A program made the position numbers and the translations under genes. DNA of 64,000 nucleotides from Ailurus styani (taxonomy: Eukaryota > Chordata > Mammalia > Carnivora > Ailuridae), in NCBI GenBank assembly GCA_002007465.1, contig LNAC01000733.1:39010-103009 (forward strand), read 5' to 3'. Positions 34,098 to 45,659 of the stretch are shown here, one piece after another; the first letter of the stretch is position 1; every line of letters begins with the position of its first letter. Below the pieces are notes generated by a model, which was not told where the DNA came from, searched no databases, and saw nothing but the letters and a program-made list of their open reading frames with translations.

Positions 34098-34286
34098 TTT
34101 TTTTAAGATTTTATTTATTTATTTGACAGAGACAGCAAGAGAGGGAACACAAGCAGGGGGAGTGGGAGAGGGAGAAGCAGGCTTCCCACCGAGCAGGGAG
34201 GCCGATGCAGGGCTGGCTCCCAGGACCCTGCGATCATGACTTGAGCCGAAGGCAGTTGTTTAACCAACTGAGCCACCCAGGCGCCC
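34098..34286 (-). mobile_element. CAN-SINE, inverted relative to the preceding one
   Basis: aagattttatttatttattt at left, ctgagccacccaggcgcccc at right. Only about 138 bases from the plus-oriented copy at 33733-33959. Confidence 0.95.
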
Positions 34287-34356
34287 CAGAAAGCATACTG
34301 TTTTAACTAAAAGACCCAACAACTCATGGCTCAAACAAAAGTTCATTTCTCACTCC

Positions 34357-34433
34357 AAAAAAAGGAGGGAAGGGAAGGAGGGAGGGAGGGAGGGAGGAAG
34401 GAAGGAAGGGAAAAAAGAGAGAGAGAAAAGAAA
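34357..34433 (+). repeat. 77-bp uninterrupted homopurine tract
   Basis: (GGGA)n, (GGAA)n and (GA)n units with no pyrimidine over 77 bases. Candidate triplex (H-DNA) or G4-forming sequence. Confidence 0.95.
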
Positions 34434-34737
34434 CTGCAGAATCTTACTTCGGCCAATACACTAAGTACTGTAGAAGACCCTGGAACCTGGGCAGGTGGTG
34501 CCAACCCAAAACACGGGTCCTTGTTCCCACTGTGCCACATCCGTTCAGCAGGCGAATCATTGGACCTCTCGGAGCCTCAAGTTCTTCATCTTGAAAATGG
34601 ATTTGAAAATAGCTTACCTGGGCTACGGTAAAGTTAAATGAGGCATGGTACAGAGAAAGGAAATGGCACCCATTCTAACAGGAGTTGTTGTAATGACTTC
34701 CAGGACCCCTATAAATGCCCTGCTCTGCCCTGAGGGT

Positions 34738-34900
34738 TTGCTTTGCATGAACTCAATTAATCCCCTCCAGATGCTCTGAGGTAGGTGCTGTCATCATCCC
34801 CCTTTACAGACGAGGAATTTGGATGCAGGGGAGTAATGCAACTTGCCCAAGATCAGCCACCAAGGGGCAGAGCTGGCATAGGGACCCAGGTTCCAGCGTC
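34738..34900 (-). repeat. MIR SINE
   Basis: catcccccttacag-like core (cccctttacagacgaggaat), aacttgcccaagatcagcca and ggggcagagctggcataggg. Confidence 0.8.
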
Positions 34901-35680
34901 TACCCTCCCTTCCATCGGGCAACACTGTCTGTCCAATATCTAGAAAGGAGCATTCACCCCTCTCTTTTCCTCACCCCACCACCACTTTTTTTAGCCAATA
35001 CTGACACCGTTCACTCTGTGGATACACACTCTAGTGACAGTCTTGTCTTCGGGCTTTCTCTTCTAATATTTTCACTTTGTGCTCATATATATGTTTGTCT
35101 ACAGGTCTGAAACCTCACTGGACCGGAAAACACTCGATGTCAAAACAAAACTCAGCCTTGTTCAGGCCACGGAGTTATGCAAAGCAGTAATCAGCAAACG
35201 GATCCTGCCTGAGAAAACCTGACAAACCAAGTTAGTAAAATCACTTTCCAAAGTCTTTTCAATCTAATAAGTAATTTCAGACATCATTGGTTCTCCCAAT
35301 CAATGGCCATTTCTGTAAGAGATGAAAGGAACCAAGAAAAAGGAAAAAAAAAAAAAAGGCAGACGCAGGAGTCCTGAGAGGTAACATCCCAGGTTCCTCA
35401 CTCGGCATTAACCCGGGTCTGACCTAGAATAACGGCAGGGACCGTGCTGACAAATCTTTCCTTCGACTGACATTGGCTGAGCATCTCCTATGAGGCAGAC
35501 GCTGGAGCGAACAGGACCTTTAGCCCAAGGCTTAAAGCAGCAGCCAATCCTGCAAATGGGGCTTCTGAACACAGGGTCCTCGGGTAGAATTCAGGGGTCC
35601 ATGAACTGGGATGAAGAAAAAAAAATGACATCTTTCTTTTCACCCACCTCTATCTGAGAGCCATCACATCCCTCAATGAT
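34901..35680. other. Unique intronic sequence
   Basis: A-run at 35346-35356. A short L2-like piece may lie at about 35458-35530 (ctgagcatctcctatgaggc). No exon recognised. Confidence 0.4.
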
Positions 35681-35696
35681 AAAAGTCAGCAATAAA

Positions 35697-35885
35697 GGGC
35701 ACCTGGGTGGCTCAGTCGATTAAACGTCTGCCTTCAGCTCAGGTCATGATCTCAGGGTCCTGGGATCAAGTCCCGCATCGGGCTCCCTGCTCATCAGGGA
35801 GCCTGCTTCTCCCTCTCCCTCTGTCCTCCCACTCCCTCTTGTGTGCTCTCTCTCTCTCAAATAAATAAATAAAATCTTAAAAAAA
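35697..35885 (+). mobile_element. CAN-SINE with 16-bp target-site duplication
   Basis: gggcacctgggtggctcagt head. aaaagtcagcaataaa (35681-35696) and aaaagtcagcaacaaa (35886-35901) differ at one base. Confidence 0.97.
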
Positions 35886-35901
35886 AAAAGTCAGCAACAA
35901 A

Positions 35902-37381
35902 TGACAGGAGTTATGTAGCAGTTCCTAGGACGTGGTCACACATAGAAACTACAGATATTTTCAAGTCACATTACAGTTTGTAGTGTAGACCTCAAAATCT
36001 GTATCCAGAGCCACTCCATAATCATATACCTCATGGATCTGCCCGTAGAATATAGTGGTTAACGCATTAATACCAAAGCGCGTGTTCTCTATCACAAACC
36101 GCCTTCATGTTGCATCACTACGGCACAGCACAGCTGGCTTCCTTTGTAATCCTATGGGTTTTGTGTGATGTGCTTTAAAACATATTCTGAGACAAAATCC
36201 ACTGGCCTCGCCAAATGTCCTAAAGGACTTATGGCACAGAAGAGGTTAAAGACTCTAGATCCCAGGAGCTGGCAAAACCGATTACCATATCACAGCTACC
36301 TTCTCCCTCTTTCCTCCTCCCACCCTATGTAAGCCCTAAGCCGAATCTTACACCCATCAATTCTGCCAGTACTGACACAGGAAGTTGGAAAGAAAACTCA
36401 CAGATGATGCACTGACATCTGTGTAAGGCATAAACCAGTCACAGAAGCACCAGGAAAGAGTTGCAGAATGATTTTTGCAAGGTTAAAAAAAAAAAAAAAA
36501 AAAAAAACCAATTTGCCCTNTTTGCCCTGTATAGAAAGCACCATCGTTTCAAGTACTTCTTGCAACCACTATTTGTAATGTATTCCAACTTGCAAGTGTA
36601 GAAATGGCCTCATTATCCCCACAGAGATCCTTCAGAAAGTCTATTTCAAAGCAAGCACATTTGAAAGTTAGCCCGCAATCTAAAAGCCAGAGCTATAAAT
36701 ACGCAGGGCTTGGGAAAGCTAGAGCGGGCTGGATTCCATGATTGCATCTTCAAGGAAGAAACTGGCAGAGCTGGAGGCCAGCAGATTGCTCAGTGAACAG
36801 CTGTAAGAAAAAGGGAGATGAAGTGTCAAAGATCTTTAGGGTAACAGGTGTCAGAAGTCCAAGGGCAAAGAGACCCCCATCATCCTGAAAGAGATAAAAT
36901 ACACACGCAGGCAGGCATTAACAAAGAGGTCCACAAAAGCCTTCCCAATGTATATTGCAAGTGTCTGTGCAGGCTCTGACAAAGGGCAGGCAACAATGAT
37001 GTGAAGGTATCAATATGAATGGGGTCTCAGAACGGGTTCATCCCCAAGCAGAGCCCGAGCCAAGGACATACAGGTGCATAAAGAAGGTCACTGCCTCAAA
37101 CGGTGGCAGCCAGATTCCTTAAGGCCTCTCAAGAAGCGATGAGAATGGTTCCCAGAACTCGTCCACTGAAGGGCAGCAGGTAGAAGTGTTTATCCACTAG
37201 ATTTCCATCAGGGCCATTACCTCCCAGGTTTGCCTGGGCCGCCCTTGCAGTGCCAGAGAAGACCCTGTGAGGAAGGTAGGAAGAGACTTGGCAGACACTA
37301 AGGGACAGAAGAGTTCGAGCTGCTCATATGCGCCAGTACCTTGTGTTCCAGCCCTCAGCTCTCCAGAGAGTCACCTCTGAA
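35902..37381. other. Unique intronic sequence with an assembly join
   Basis: No interspersed repeat is confidently recognised. Contains the N at 36520. Confidence 0.45.
36484..36528. other. Poly(A) run next to a single-N assembly join
   Basis: A run of about 23 A is followed by aatttgccct, N at 36520, then tttgccctgt. The tttgccct on both sides of N is an 8-base repeated overlap, as left when two contig ends were abutted without merging. Confidence 0.8.
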
Positions 37382-37836
37382 CTTTCGAGGAATGGTCCTT
37401 TGCAGCTGCCGAAGGCGGAGGGATATGTCATGAGATAGCAGAGGCACCTGCTACCCAGGGCAAAGGAAGAACACAGCCCTTTCTCTTCTACGGCAGCTTT
37501 CCTGCACTGAATTTTAAAAGTCGTTCCCTCACCAAATAGATCTGAGCCCCAGCTATGCAATAGGCACTGCCTCCAGGTACGGGATGAGCAATGAGGAGGA
37601 CAGGTGAGNCTTTCGAGGAATGGTCCTTTGCAGCTGCCGAAGGCGGAGGGATATGTCATGAGATAGCAGAGGCACCTGCTACCCAGGGCAAAGGAAGAAC
37701 ACAGCCCTTTCTCTTCTACGGCAGCTTTCCTGCACTGAATTTTAAAAGTCGTTCCCTCACCAAATAGATCTGAGCCCCAGCTATGCAATAGGCACTGCCT
37801 CCAGGTACGGGATGAGCAATGAGGAGGACAGGTGAG
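37382..37836. other. 227-bp exact duplication around a single N (probable assembly artefact)
   Basis: 37382-37608 and 37610-37836 are identical as read, from ctttcgaggaatggtccttt to aggaggacaggtgag, separated by one N at 37609. The sequence after the second copy continues an ancient repeat naturally, while the first stops at N. This is what an unmerged overlap between two contigs looks like. A 180-aa minus-strand frame with an X spans both copies and is not a gene. Confidence 0.88.
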
Positions 37837-38135
37837 GTCTCTGCCTTGTATTCTGGTTTCAGCCATCTGAAAAATGAGTATTCAACATTGATAAAAAGAG
37901 ATGACAACAGAAAGTGACGAGGAAGGGGGAGAAGGCAGAGAGGAGTATTCAGCAAGGGCAGTGGGAAATTATTATTTCGAGTTGGAGCCTAAAAGATGAG
38001 AAGGAGCCAGTAGTGAGACACATGGAGGCAGTGCTTTTGAACAGAGAGAATCGCACTTCCAAAGGCCCTGGGGTGCAAAGAAGCCAGCCAGAGGGCTAGT
38101 GAGGGAACAGTCTCCTGTAAGGTGGGTGGAGGGGG
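37779..38135 (+). repeat. Ancient L2-like repeat
   Basis: tgcaataggcactgcctcca, atgaggaggacaggtgaggt, agatgagaaggagccagtag and ccaaaggccctggggtgcaa follow the same repeat family as 27118-28110. Its 5' part is also present in the artefactual copy at 37551-37608. Confidence 0.55.
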
Positions 38136-38774
38136 CATCAAGGATTATAAGCAGGAGTTCTCACTGGTCAGAGAGTGAGCGCACTGTGCAAATCCATTCT
38201 CAGGAAGTGCTGAGTTCTGTACAATACACACAGTCCTCTCTGCAAGCCAATTTCCGACCAAAGGATTTCTTTTCCTTTTTTCCCCCTCTGCATTTTCATC
38301 TACAGATCACTGAACTTGAAGTTCATGGTGTTATCCAGGCTTGAACCCAGAGTAAAAATCCCCAACTGCTTGGAGTCCAAGGCATTTGGGAAAAGGAGAA
38401 AACAAAAGTAAACCATAAAGTCGTCTCCCATCTGAGGAAGAGAAGATAAGGAGCAGGTGGGAGTGGGTCCAGGCGAGTAACGAACGTTCTGTGTACACAG
38501 GCAGGCCAGATAAGGAACGGGCTGCAGACTCGGAGCTCGTCAAAGGGTGAAGCGTCCTTCCTCAAAACGGCAAGCTAGCTCTGTCTCCCCGCCCCTTTCT
38601 CCTATCCTGGGTGATGATACATTGATTGGCACAACAGAAAATCAGGTATCGATTTCATATATCCCTCCCTGGACATCGGAATTGAAAATCTTGCCAGCTG
38701 ACTGCCCTCTAATTCCAATTATTTGGGGCCTCTTAGCCTTGAGAGTCTCTGTACACAAATAATAATCACTGCCA
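38136..38774. other. Unique intronic sequence
   Basis: No repeat, exon or RNA recognised. Confidence 0.45.
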
Positions 38775-38998
38775 TTAGAAAGCTTTTACTTAGCACGAAC
38801 TAGCGGCCAAATATGATGCTGAAAACTTGTTACAGACATTAACTCATCTGAGTCTGGCAACAGCCTTCTGAGACACAGAACTTCTTAGAGGAAATGCAAA
38901 CACAGCAAGGTTAAGAATTTGGCCAAGGTCATAAAGCTGACAAGTAGGGAAGCCAGGATTTGAACCAGCAAGGGTCTGACTTCCAGAGCCCTTCTCTG
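38775..38998 (-). repeat. MIR SINE
   Basis: ttacagacattaactcatct, gaatttggccaaggtcataa and agccaggatttgaaccagca in antisense MIR order. Confidence 0.85.
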
Positions 38999-40790
38999 AA
39001 CACAAGTTCTAAGGGTTTTGTTAAATCTGTGTTAATCGCACCACTGACTTTCCTGTGGGGACAGCGTTGTGAAGGTTGGAAGTCTTCCTGGAGAGAAGTC
39101 CCTGCATCTTACACAGAACTCCCTGCCATCTGAAAACCAGTGTCCACAGCATGTCCCATCCATCATGAAAGGGTCTCGATAAAGTGATTTTGGCCAAGAG
39201 AGAGGAAAAAAGGCAAGGGAAAGAAGGTTTAGAAAAACTGATCCTCCAGTAATAACCAAAGTAGTCAAAGAAATTAATGCTCATTGTCCGAACAGAAGGT
39301 GGAGGCAAAGAAATGCACCAACTGTCATCCTCAAGGTAATAGCTTTCTATCTAGCTGGCTCCCGTAAAGTCATCTGCTTTGGAGAATGCCGCGATCTTCA
39401 AATGAAAAATCTTCCAGCTTCTGATACGAGTGTCAAGAAGGCAAAAGGCCAGAATGAGCTGAGCCCAGCAGAAAACGCACAGAACTACAAAAGGGCTATT
39501 TTTGTTATGCTCAGAGCAAGGAGAACAACAAGACACAGGTCTCCTGCTTCGTGAGGGTGGTGTGATGCTAACGGGTGACAGCAGGTGGAATTACTCAACC
39601 TGCAGTCTGAGTCTGTGTTCTGTCAAGAAGGATGAGATGCTTGCCATAAAGGGTAGAGGGGACCCGGGTCAGAGGGAATTGAGATCCACAATAGGGGTTG
39701 CGATTGTCAGAGGGTCTGCCCTCTCTAAATGAGCCCAAGGCTCCCAGCCCCGATGAATTAAACCCCACGCTACTGATGGCGTGAGGCATCAGGTGGCAAA
39801 AAATCACTGGCAAACTCTGAAAAATCTGGGAGAATAGGAGATGTACCAGCAAATGGAAAGGAATGAAAAGAGCGGTTCTGCCAATCACAAATCAGTAAGC
39901 ATGGGCCAACCTCACAGGAAATACTTAGAATGCCATCATTAACATGGGTGGCAGGGAGCAGCAATGATTCTTTGGAATCTGCGTGACTTCACTAAGAATA
40001 ACCCATACCAGGCAATGCTCATTCTCTTCTTTCATAATGAAGCTGATGATCAAGGGACTGTTATGGTCATAAAATCCAGAGTTCACCAAGATATGCTGAG
40101 TTTTTCATAAAACTCCAATGCAAAAATATAAAGAAATAGAGGCCAGACATAATGAAAGTAAGTGGGCTCAATAACCCATCAAAAGTTTTCCTCTCTGCTG
40201 ATTCATTACATCTATGTCGGTTTAGAGTATATTCTCTAGTGGTATGCCACCAGGTTCTACCCAAAGCCATGTTGTTCATATTCCTGTCAATAATTTGGAT
40301 GCCTATATTGCCAGCATTCCCCTTAAATGTGGGGGAGAACTGAACCTAGGAGGAAAAACAATTTTGATCCGTCAAAAGCAAAACTGAAAAAAATTCCAGT
40401 AAGGTGACCCGATCCATTGAAAGTTAACACAATTAAACTCTCTGGAGGTAAATGCAAATTAGGAAGCGTGGGTCTAAGAACATAAGTAGACAGCAGAGGA
40501 TGGGAGAAACACTGTTCTCACACAGCACATGGAGAAAAATTGCTCATAAATGTCTCAAAGGACTTTGAATTTTAAATGAGGAATACAATATGGCTGCTAA
40601 AAATGTTATTTTGATCTGAGGTTTCATTAGTAAGAGTTTATTACTTAAAACTGGGGAAGGGATAGGTCGGTTATACGGTGAATTAGACCAGAACGAAAGC
40701 TTTCGTGTTATTCAGTTCAGTCACAGATTCAGCCCTGTCCCGTGGCACTTCCGCCAGGATGAAACGCAATCATCACCCCCACATAGGACT
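38999..40790. other. Unique intronic sequence
   Basis: About 1.8 kb without a recognised repeat, exon or RNA. Short overlapping frames only. Confidence 0.45.
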
Positions 40791-40915
40791 ACTGAGCTCT
40801 CGAGATGTGGCTAGTAGGACTGAGGAGCTGAATTTTTAGTTGCATTTAATTCTAATCAATTTAAATTTATGTAGCCGCTTATGGCTCCGGGCTACCGTAT
40901 TGGGCTGTGCGGCTC
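40791..40915. repeat. Fragment of the 'gagatgtggctagta' family repeat
   Basis: ctctcgagatgtggctagta, taattctaatcaatttaaat and gctaccgtattgggctgtgc match the family seen at 4995-5172. Confidence 0.55.
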
Positions 40916-41149
40916 CAGACAAAGCCACACGCCACATGGTGGAAAAGCTTGGAGCACAGCAAGCCAGAAAAGAAGCCTCAGGGGGACAAAATGACAACCA
41001 TATTTAATATCTGAAGTGCTGTCTTGTGGAAAAGGGTTTCGAAATACTCCTCGGAGCCCACTGAGCAGAATTAGAGAAATTATAGTAAAATTTTTAAAAA
41101 TCATGACTGTGTAGAAATAAGGGTTTAATAATTAAGACAATGTCGGTTC

Positions 41150-41177
41150 CTTTTTTTTTTTAAGATTTTATTTATTT

Positions 41178-41209
<32 letters not shown>

Positions 41210-41357
41210 ACATGAGCGGGGCAGAGGGAGAGGGCCAAGCAGACTCTGGACTGAGCAGGGAGCCAGGGAGGCGGACACAGAGCTCGATCCCAGGACCCCA
41301 GGATCGGGTCCTGAGCCGAAGGCAGACGCTTAACCGACTGAGCCACCCAGGCATCTG
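41150..41357 (-). mobile_element. CAN-SINE with perfect 14-bp target-site duplication
   Basis: T-run, aagattttatttatttgaga, an expanded (GA)n at 41180-41209, and gactgagccacccaggcatc. gacaatgtcggttc occurs at 41136-41149 and 41358-41371. Confidence 0.97.
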
Positions 41358-41371
41358 GACAATGTCGGTTC

Positions 41372-41702
41372 TATAAAGCAAGACCATAGCCCATCATCCA
41401 GCATAGGGCAGGGCACTGCGGACACCCTCAAGAAATACTTGTACTTAAGAAGTAGGTAAATCAATCGATGAAATAGGAAGCTGTCCACATGTAATGCAAA
41501 AGCCTCAAAAGACACTGACTCTCCCGTCGGTTGGGAGACCCAAAGGAGCTAGCTGACCGTGGCTGGGGGACGGTGGAAGCTCCAGGCATCCACCAAAAGG
41601 CCACTGGACTAGATGGCCTTCAAGGTCCTTCCAGATCCGCTCAGATCATCTGCTATCAGATGGGACTGGGTTCAAGTCCTGACACTCACTATTTGTGTGA
41701 CT
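41372..41702. other. Unique intronic sequence
   Basis: No recognised feature. Confidence 0.45.
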
Positions 41703-42195
41703 GTGTATCTACGGCTGCCTAACAGATTAACTACATATTTGAGGACTTCACACAGCACACACTTATGACTTCACAGTTTCTGCAGACCAGGGGTCTGGGC
41801 GCGGCTTAGCTGGGTGCTATGCCTCCGGTCTCATGAAGCTGCAGGAGAGGTTTCAGCCAGGGCTGGGGCTTCTCCCGGAGGGTCGGCCGAAGAAGACCCC
41901 TCGTCCCCGCTCGAACGGTGGGTGGCAGCACTCCGCCCTTCATCCTTGCATTTGCCGGCCGGAAAGCTTCAGGGCTTTTTGCCGGTGCTCTGCTCCCAGA
42001 GGACATCTGCCTTTCCTTGCCACACGGGATTTCCCAACGTGCTCGCTTGAAGAGTTTACGTAATGCAACCAACAACAGCTAGGACATCCCCTCACCTTCA
42101 CTGAATTCCACTGGTTAGAAGCACGTCAGGTCCTGCCCACAAAGGTGTGAACACGAGGAGGCGGGGATCATGCGGGGCCGCCCCAGTGTCTGACA
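41703..42195 (+). repeat. Ancient GC-rich interspersed repeat, family unassigned
   Basis: tctacggctgcctaacagat, cacagtttctgcagaccagg, gcgcggcttagctgggtgct, ggtttcagccagggctgggg, ccactggttagaagcacgtc and gaggaggcggggatcatgcg follow a widespread mammalian repeat. The three open frames at 41806-42075 lie wholly inside it. Confidence 0.6.
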
Positions 42196-42761
42196 GTGAC
42201 CTTGGCAAGTCAGCACACCCCGGGTTCTTCTCCACAGAAATGAGGCACTAATTGCACAATGGAGTCATTATAGGCTCATTTAATATACAAACTCACATTA
42301 GCGTGTAACCAGGGTCAGGTTACGCTCCACAGCAGTGTTGAAACGTCACAGCAACAAATCTCGTAGGGTAGATTTAGGTTAAAGAGGCTTAAGATTAAAA
42401 GAGAAGCAAGCCGACCCTTGAAGCCCGAGAAATAGTTAAGAATTCTCAACCCATCATCCATCTATAGAAGTTTGGTAGTTATAAGCAGAATTCATTCAAC
42501 ATTCATTTATTCAACCCATTTGAACACTCAGACTGCTGCATCCCCTTTGTTCTTTCCTACGGACTAGCTCAGCAATTCTCAAACTTTAGGGGTAAGAACC
42601 CTTTAACAGGGTTATACCCCAAAATATATGGGATTTTTCAAGGAAGAATTCTGACTATATATGATTTTTCTTTTAAACAATTATTCAGCACCAAATCCCA
42701 CGTGTGGCCGGATTCTATTGTCCCAGCCTTACAGGCTTGTCATGACAAAACATCATTAAAA
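42196..42761. other. Unique intronic sequence, possible hAT fragment
   Basis: agcaattctcaaactttagg near 42570 resembles a hAT terminal sequence but the rest is too diverged to assign. Confidence 0.4.
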
Positions 42762-42772
42762 GGGTGACACAA

Positions 42773-42978
42773 GGCCGCCTGGGTGGCTCAGTGGGTTAAA
42801 GCCTCTGCTTTCGGCTCAGGTGGTGATCTCAAGGTCCTGGAATCGAGGCCCACCCATATCCGGCTCTCTGCTCGGCAGGGAGCCTGCTTCCTCCTCTCTC
42901 TCTGCCTCTCTGCCTACTTGTGATCTCTCTCTCTCTCTCTGTGTCAAATAAAGAAATAAAATCTTTTAAAAAAAAAGG
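42773..42978 (+). mobile_element. CAN-SINE with 11-bp target-site duplication
   Basis: ggccgcctgggtggctcagt head, young 'gggttaaagcctctgc', and (CT)n. gggtgacacaa at 42762-42772 and 42979-42989. Confidence 0.96.
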
Positions 42979-42989
42979 GGGTGACACAA

Positions 42990-43446
42990 TGCTCGGTACT
43001 TAATTAAATGTTTGATAAATATCAGCTCCTGTCTCTGATTAAATTACCAAGCACATAAAAAAGATCTAAGGATAGATTTTGCCTGGAATATTTGCTCATT
43101 TTAATGCCACTTTCCCAAAAAGAGGGTCAAACTCTGTTTCTTTCCCTTCTGTGGAATTTACATTTCAATAACTGTAGCCCCAAAACATGTTAAGGCCTGG
43201 TCACATTCTGAGCAGCCTGCTGCTGAAAGCAAACACTGCTGACGTTCGAGAGGAGAGCAATTATGCCAAGCCAATCGATAAAACGAACTGTAAAGATTAA
43301 TCCTCCATAATCCATTTTTTTCGTATAGAACACTGCACTTGGTGGTTTCTCACTCCTCTCCCCCATGTCTCTATCATCTCAGAAGACAAGGACAAAACAT
43401 CAACAATTAAAAGGTGCTTTCCAATGAGAGCCAAATGTTCTTTTCT
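42990..43446. other. Unique intronic sequence
   Basis: No recognised feature. Confidence 0.45.
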
Positions 43447-43463
43447 AAAAGATTTACACTCCC

Positions 43464-43658
43464 GGGCGCCTGGGTGGTTCATTAGGTTAAAGCCTCTGCT
43501 TTCGGCTCAGGTCATGATCTCAGGGTCCTGGGATCGAGGCCCGCATCAGGATCTCTGCTCAGCGGGGAGCCTGCTTCCTCCTCTCTCTGCCTGCCTCTCT
43601 GTCTACTTGTAATCTCTCTCTCTGTGTCAAATAAATAAATAAAATCTTTAAAAAAAAA
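43464..43658 (+). mobile_element. CAN-SINE with perfect 17-bp target-site duplication
   Basis: gggcgcctgggtggttcatt head, young subgroup. aaaagatttacactccc at 43447-43463 and 43659-43675. Confidence 0.98.
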
Positions 43659-43774
43659 AAAAGATTTACACTCCCTATGGATGTGGGCTGAGAGTGTAAA
43701 GAGAGAAAGGACACTAAGAGAGACATTATGGGTTGGGCTCTGTCCCCATGCTCGCTCACTTGTATCATAGTCCC

Positions 43775-43856
43775 TCCTAGCTAGTGGGTATGATCGACTC
43801 TGTTTTACACATGGAGAGACAGAAGCTGTGAGAGAGGTTAAATTGTTTGCCCAAAG

Positions 43857-43862
<6 letters not shown>
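43775..43862 (-). repeat. MIR SINE fragment
   Basis: ctgttttacacatggagaga and gagaggttaaattgtttgcc then cccaaagccacac; truncated by the adjacent CA repeat. Confidence 0.7.

Positions 43863-43896
<34 letters not shown>
43858..43896. repeat. (CA)n microsatellite grown from a MIR 'CACAC' site
   Basis: About 18 CA units begin exactly where the MIR consensus carries cacacag. Confidence 0.95.
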
Positions 43897-43898
<2 letters not shown>

Positions 43899-45010
43899 CA
43901 AATGGAACTGGAAACTAGACTCTCAGAGGAGGATCCTCCAATACAGAGTATGTCTCCAGCATAAAAGAATCCCCAAAGCTAATCAACAAATATTTTGAAA
44001 GTATATGTGCCGAACCCCACCAGCCACTTATAAGTAAGCCAGTGAACCAATAAACAGGGAATACACAAAAACACAAGTTCACTTGTAATCTTGGGGTAGC
44101 AGGTAAGGGACAGGGAGAGGAGATTGGTTAATTTATATCAGCATGTCAGAAAGGGTTAAACAGAAAAATAAAATGCCACAAAGCCTCCTGGACAGGGTAT
44201 AGGTACGGGGTGATGTATGTGTCAGCAGGTGGGGCTGTCTTGGCTCGAAACCCTTATTAGTGGTAATATGTTTCTTACCCACGCAGAGGGCTCTGGTGCC
44301 CAGATCATCAGCCCAAGTGGTGTGAAATCATTTCAATTCTCCGCACCTCACCTCCGAGGCACCACCCCTCCCCTAAGCCCCCTTGGATCAATGTTTCATC
44401 CGCTACGTTCGAGCGAATCACTGATCCTTCTCCTTCATTCTTTGAGTCTAGGCTCACAGAATATTTCCTGCACCTTTTTTCCATTATTTCCATTCTATTA
44501 TTTTCCCCTTGTCTGTTTCCCACTTCCCAAGACATTACAGGGAAGCCCATCCCTAAGGGGTATATCAGCAATTTCCTTTCCTCCACCTGCCAGCGCCCCT
44601 TTAATCATGAAACATCGGGAAAGACCTGCAAACCCCAATCTCCCTTCCACTCTTATCAGTCCCATCGAAGCTGGGTCTTTTTATTTGCCTGCAGACAGTG
44701 CATCAAAAGGAGGAGGGACGGGGGGACTGCTTGATTAAAAGACCGCCGTAGCTCAAGGACACAACCAAAATGTTAGATGCCTGACTTAACTACTGGCCAC
44801 TAATTAAATGCAAAACAGTAGCATTAATGCAAAATGGGATGAGCAACACTGTACTAGGTTTTTATTTTTTTCCATACACTGAACACCTCTGGCTTCCCCC
44901 ACTCGCATCCCGCTGCGCTTTGCAAGTGTCGGGGACCAGATGAGCAAGGCGAGCAGCACGCCGTTAATCACTCTTACTCACCTGCCTGTGCCGCGCATTC
45001 GGAAAGAATT
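43897..45010. other. Unique intronic sequence
   Basis: A plus-strand 173-aa frame at 44217-44738 is Ser/Pro/Leu-rich with no recognisable domain or splice support. No repeats recognised. Confidence 0.4.
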
Positions 45011-45027
45011 AATAATGGGTGTAGCTG

Positions 45028-45133
45028 GGGGCGCCTGGGTGTGACTCAGTCAGTTAAGCACTGGGCTCATGATCTCAGCTCTGGTCTGGATCTGATCTCA
45101 GGGTCGTGAGGTCAAGCCCTACGTTGAAACAAT
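45028..45133 (+). mobile_element. Short CAN-SINE variant with 17-bp target-site duplication
   Basis: ggggcgcctgggtgtgactc head, gggtcgtgaggtcaagccct, then acaataat tail; no CT-rich domain. aataatgggtgtagctg (45011-45027) and aataatgggtgtatctg (45134-45150) differ at one base. Confidence 0.93.
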
Positions 45134-45150
45134 AATAATGGGTGTATCTG

Positions 45151-45659
45151 AAAACCAGGAGGACCAAGGTGCCGTTGGCTCTCACTCCAGTGTTCCCCCA
45201 TTCATGGCTATTCTCTTAAACCCCAAGAGAACAAGCTCCGTTTTTCTTTTGCTATAGCTAGAAAATTGGAAAGCCCTAAGAACGCTCTCCCTGGGCTTCG
45301 GAAAACCACTGGAGATTAACAAAATGGAAAGAAAAGATGCTGGGTTCTCTGATATTTTCCTCTGAGTGCATGTTAAACTACTTGTGGATCTCACTTTGGG
45401 GGTTCAAGGCATTTACCTAGCTTCCTAATGCAGGGAAAGACATGCTTAAAAGCCCTGGGTGAAGGAATCATATGCCCAGATATCCCCAGCCATGTTATCT
45501 TGTTAGAGATCAATGCTTGGGGTTACTAAGGGACAGTCTGTCCGACGGGAATTAACGTGGGAAGATTTTGAGCTGCTCAGTGTTTCACTGAAATGGCCCT
45601 AAAGACACTCCTTTTGAAAAACACCAGCCAAAACGAATGATAATAAATACAGTGGCTGC
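45151..45659. other. Unique intronic sequence
   Basis: No recognised feature. Confidence 0.45.

Noticed and set aside
37324..37866. 180-aa minus-strand frame with an internal repeat as a repeat-domain protein
   Set aside because: The repeat comes from the exact 227-bp duplication around N, an assembly artefact.
41806..42075. Three overlapping frames (89, 78, 76 aa) as a small gene
   Set aside because: All lie within a recognised GC-rich interspersed repeat.
44217..44738. 173-aa plus-strand frame
   Set aside because: No domain, no splice or promoter context, low-complexity Ser/Pro/Leu content; opposite strand also open.
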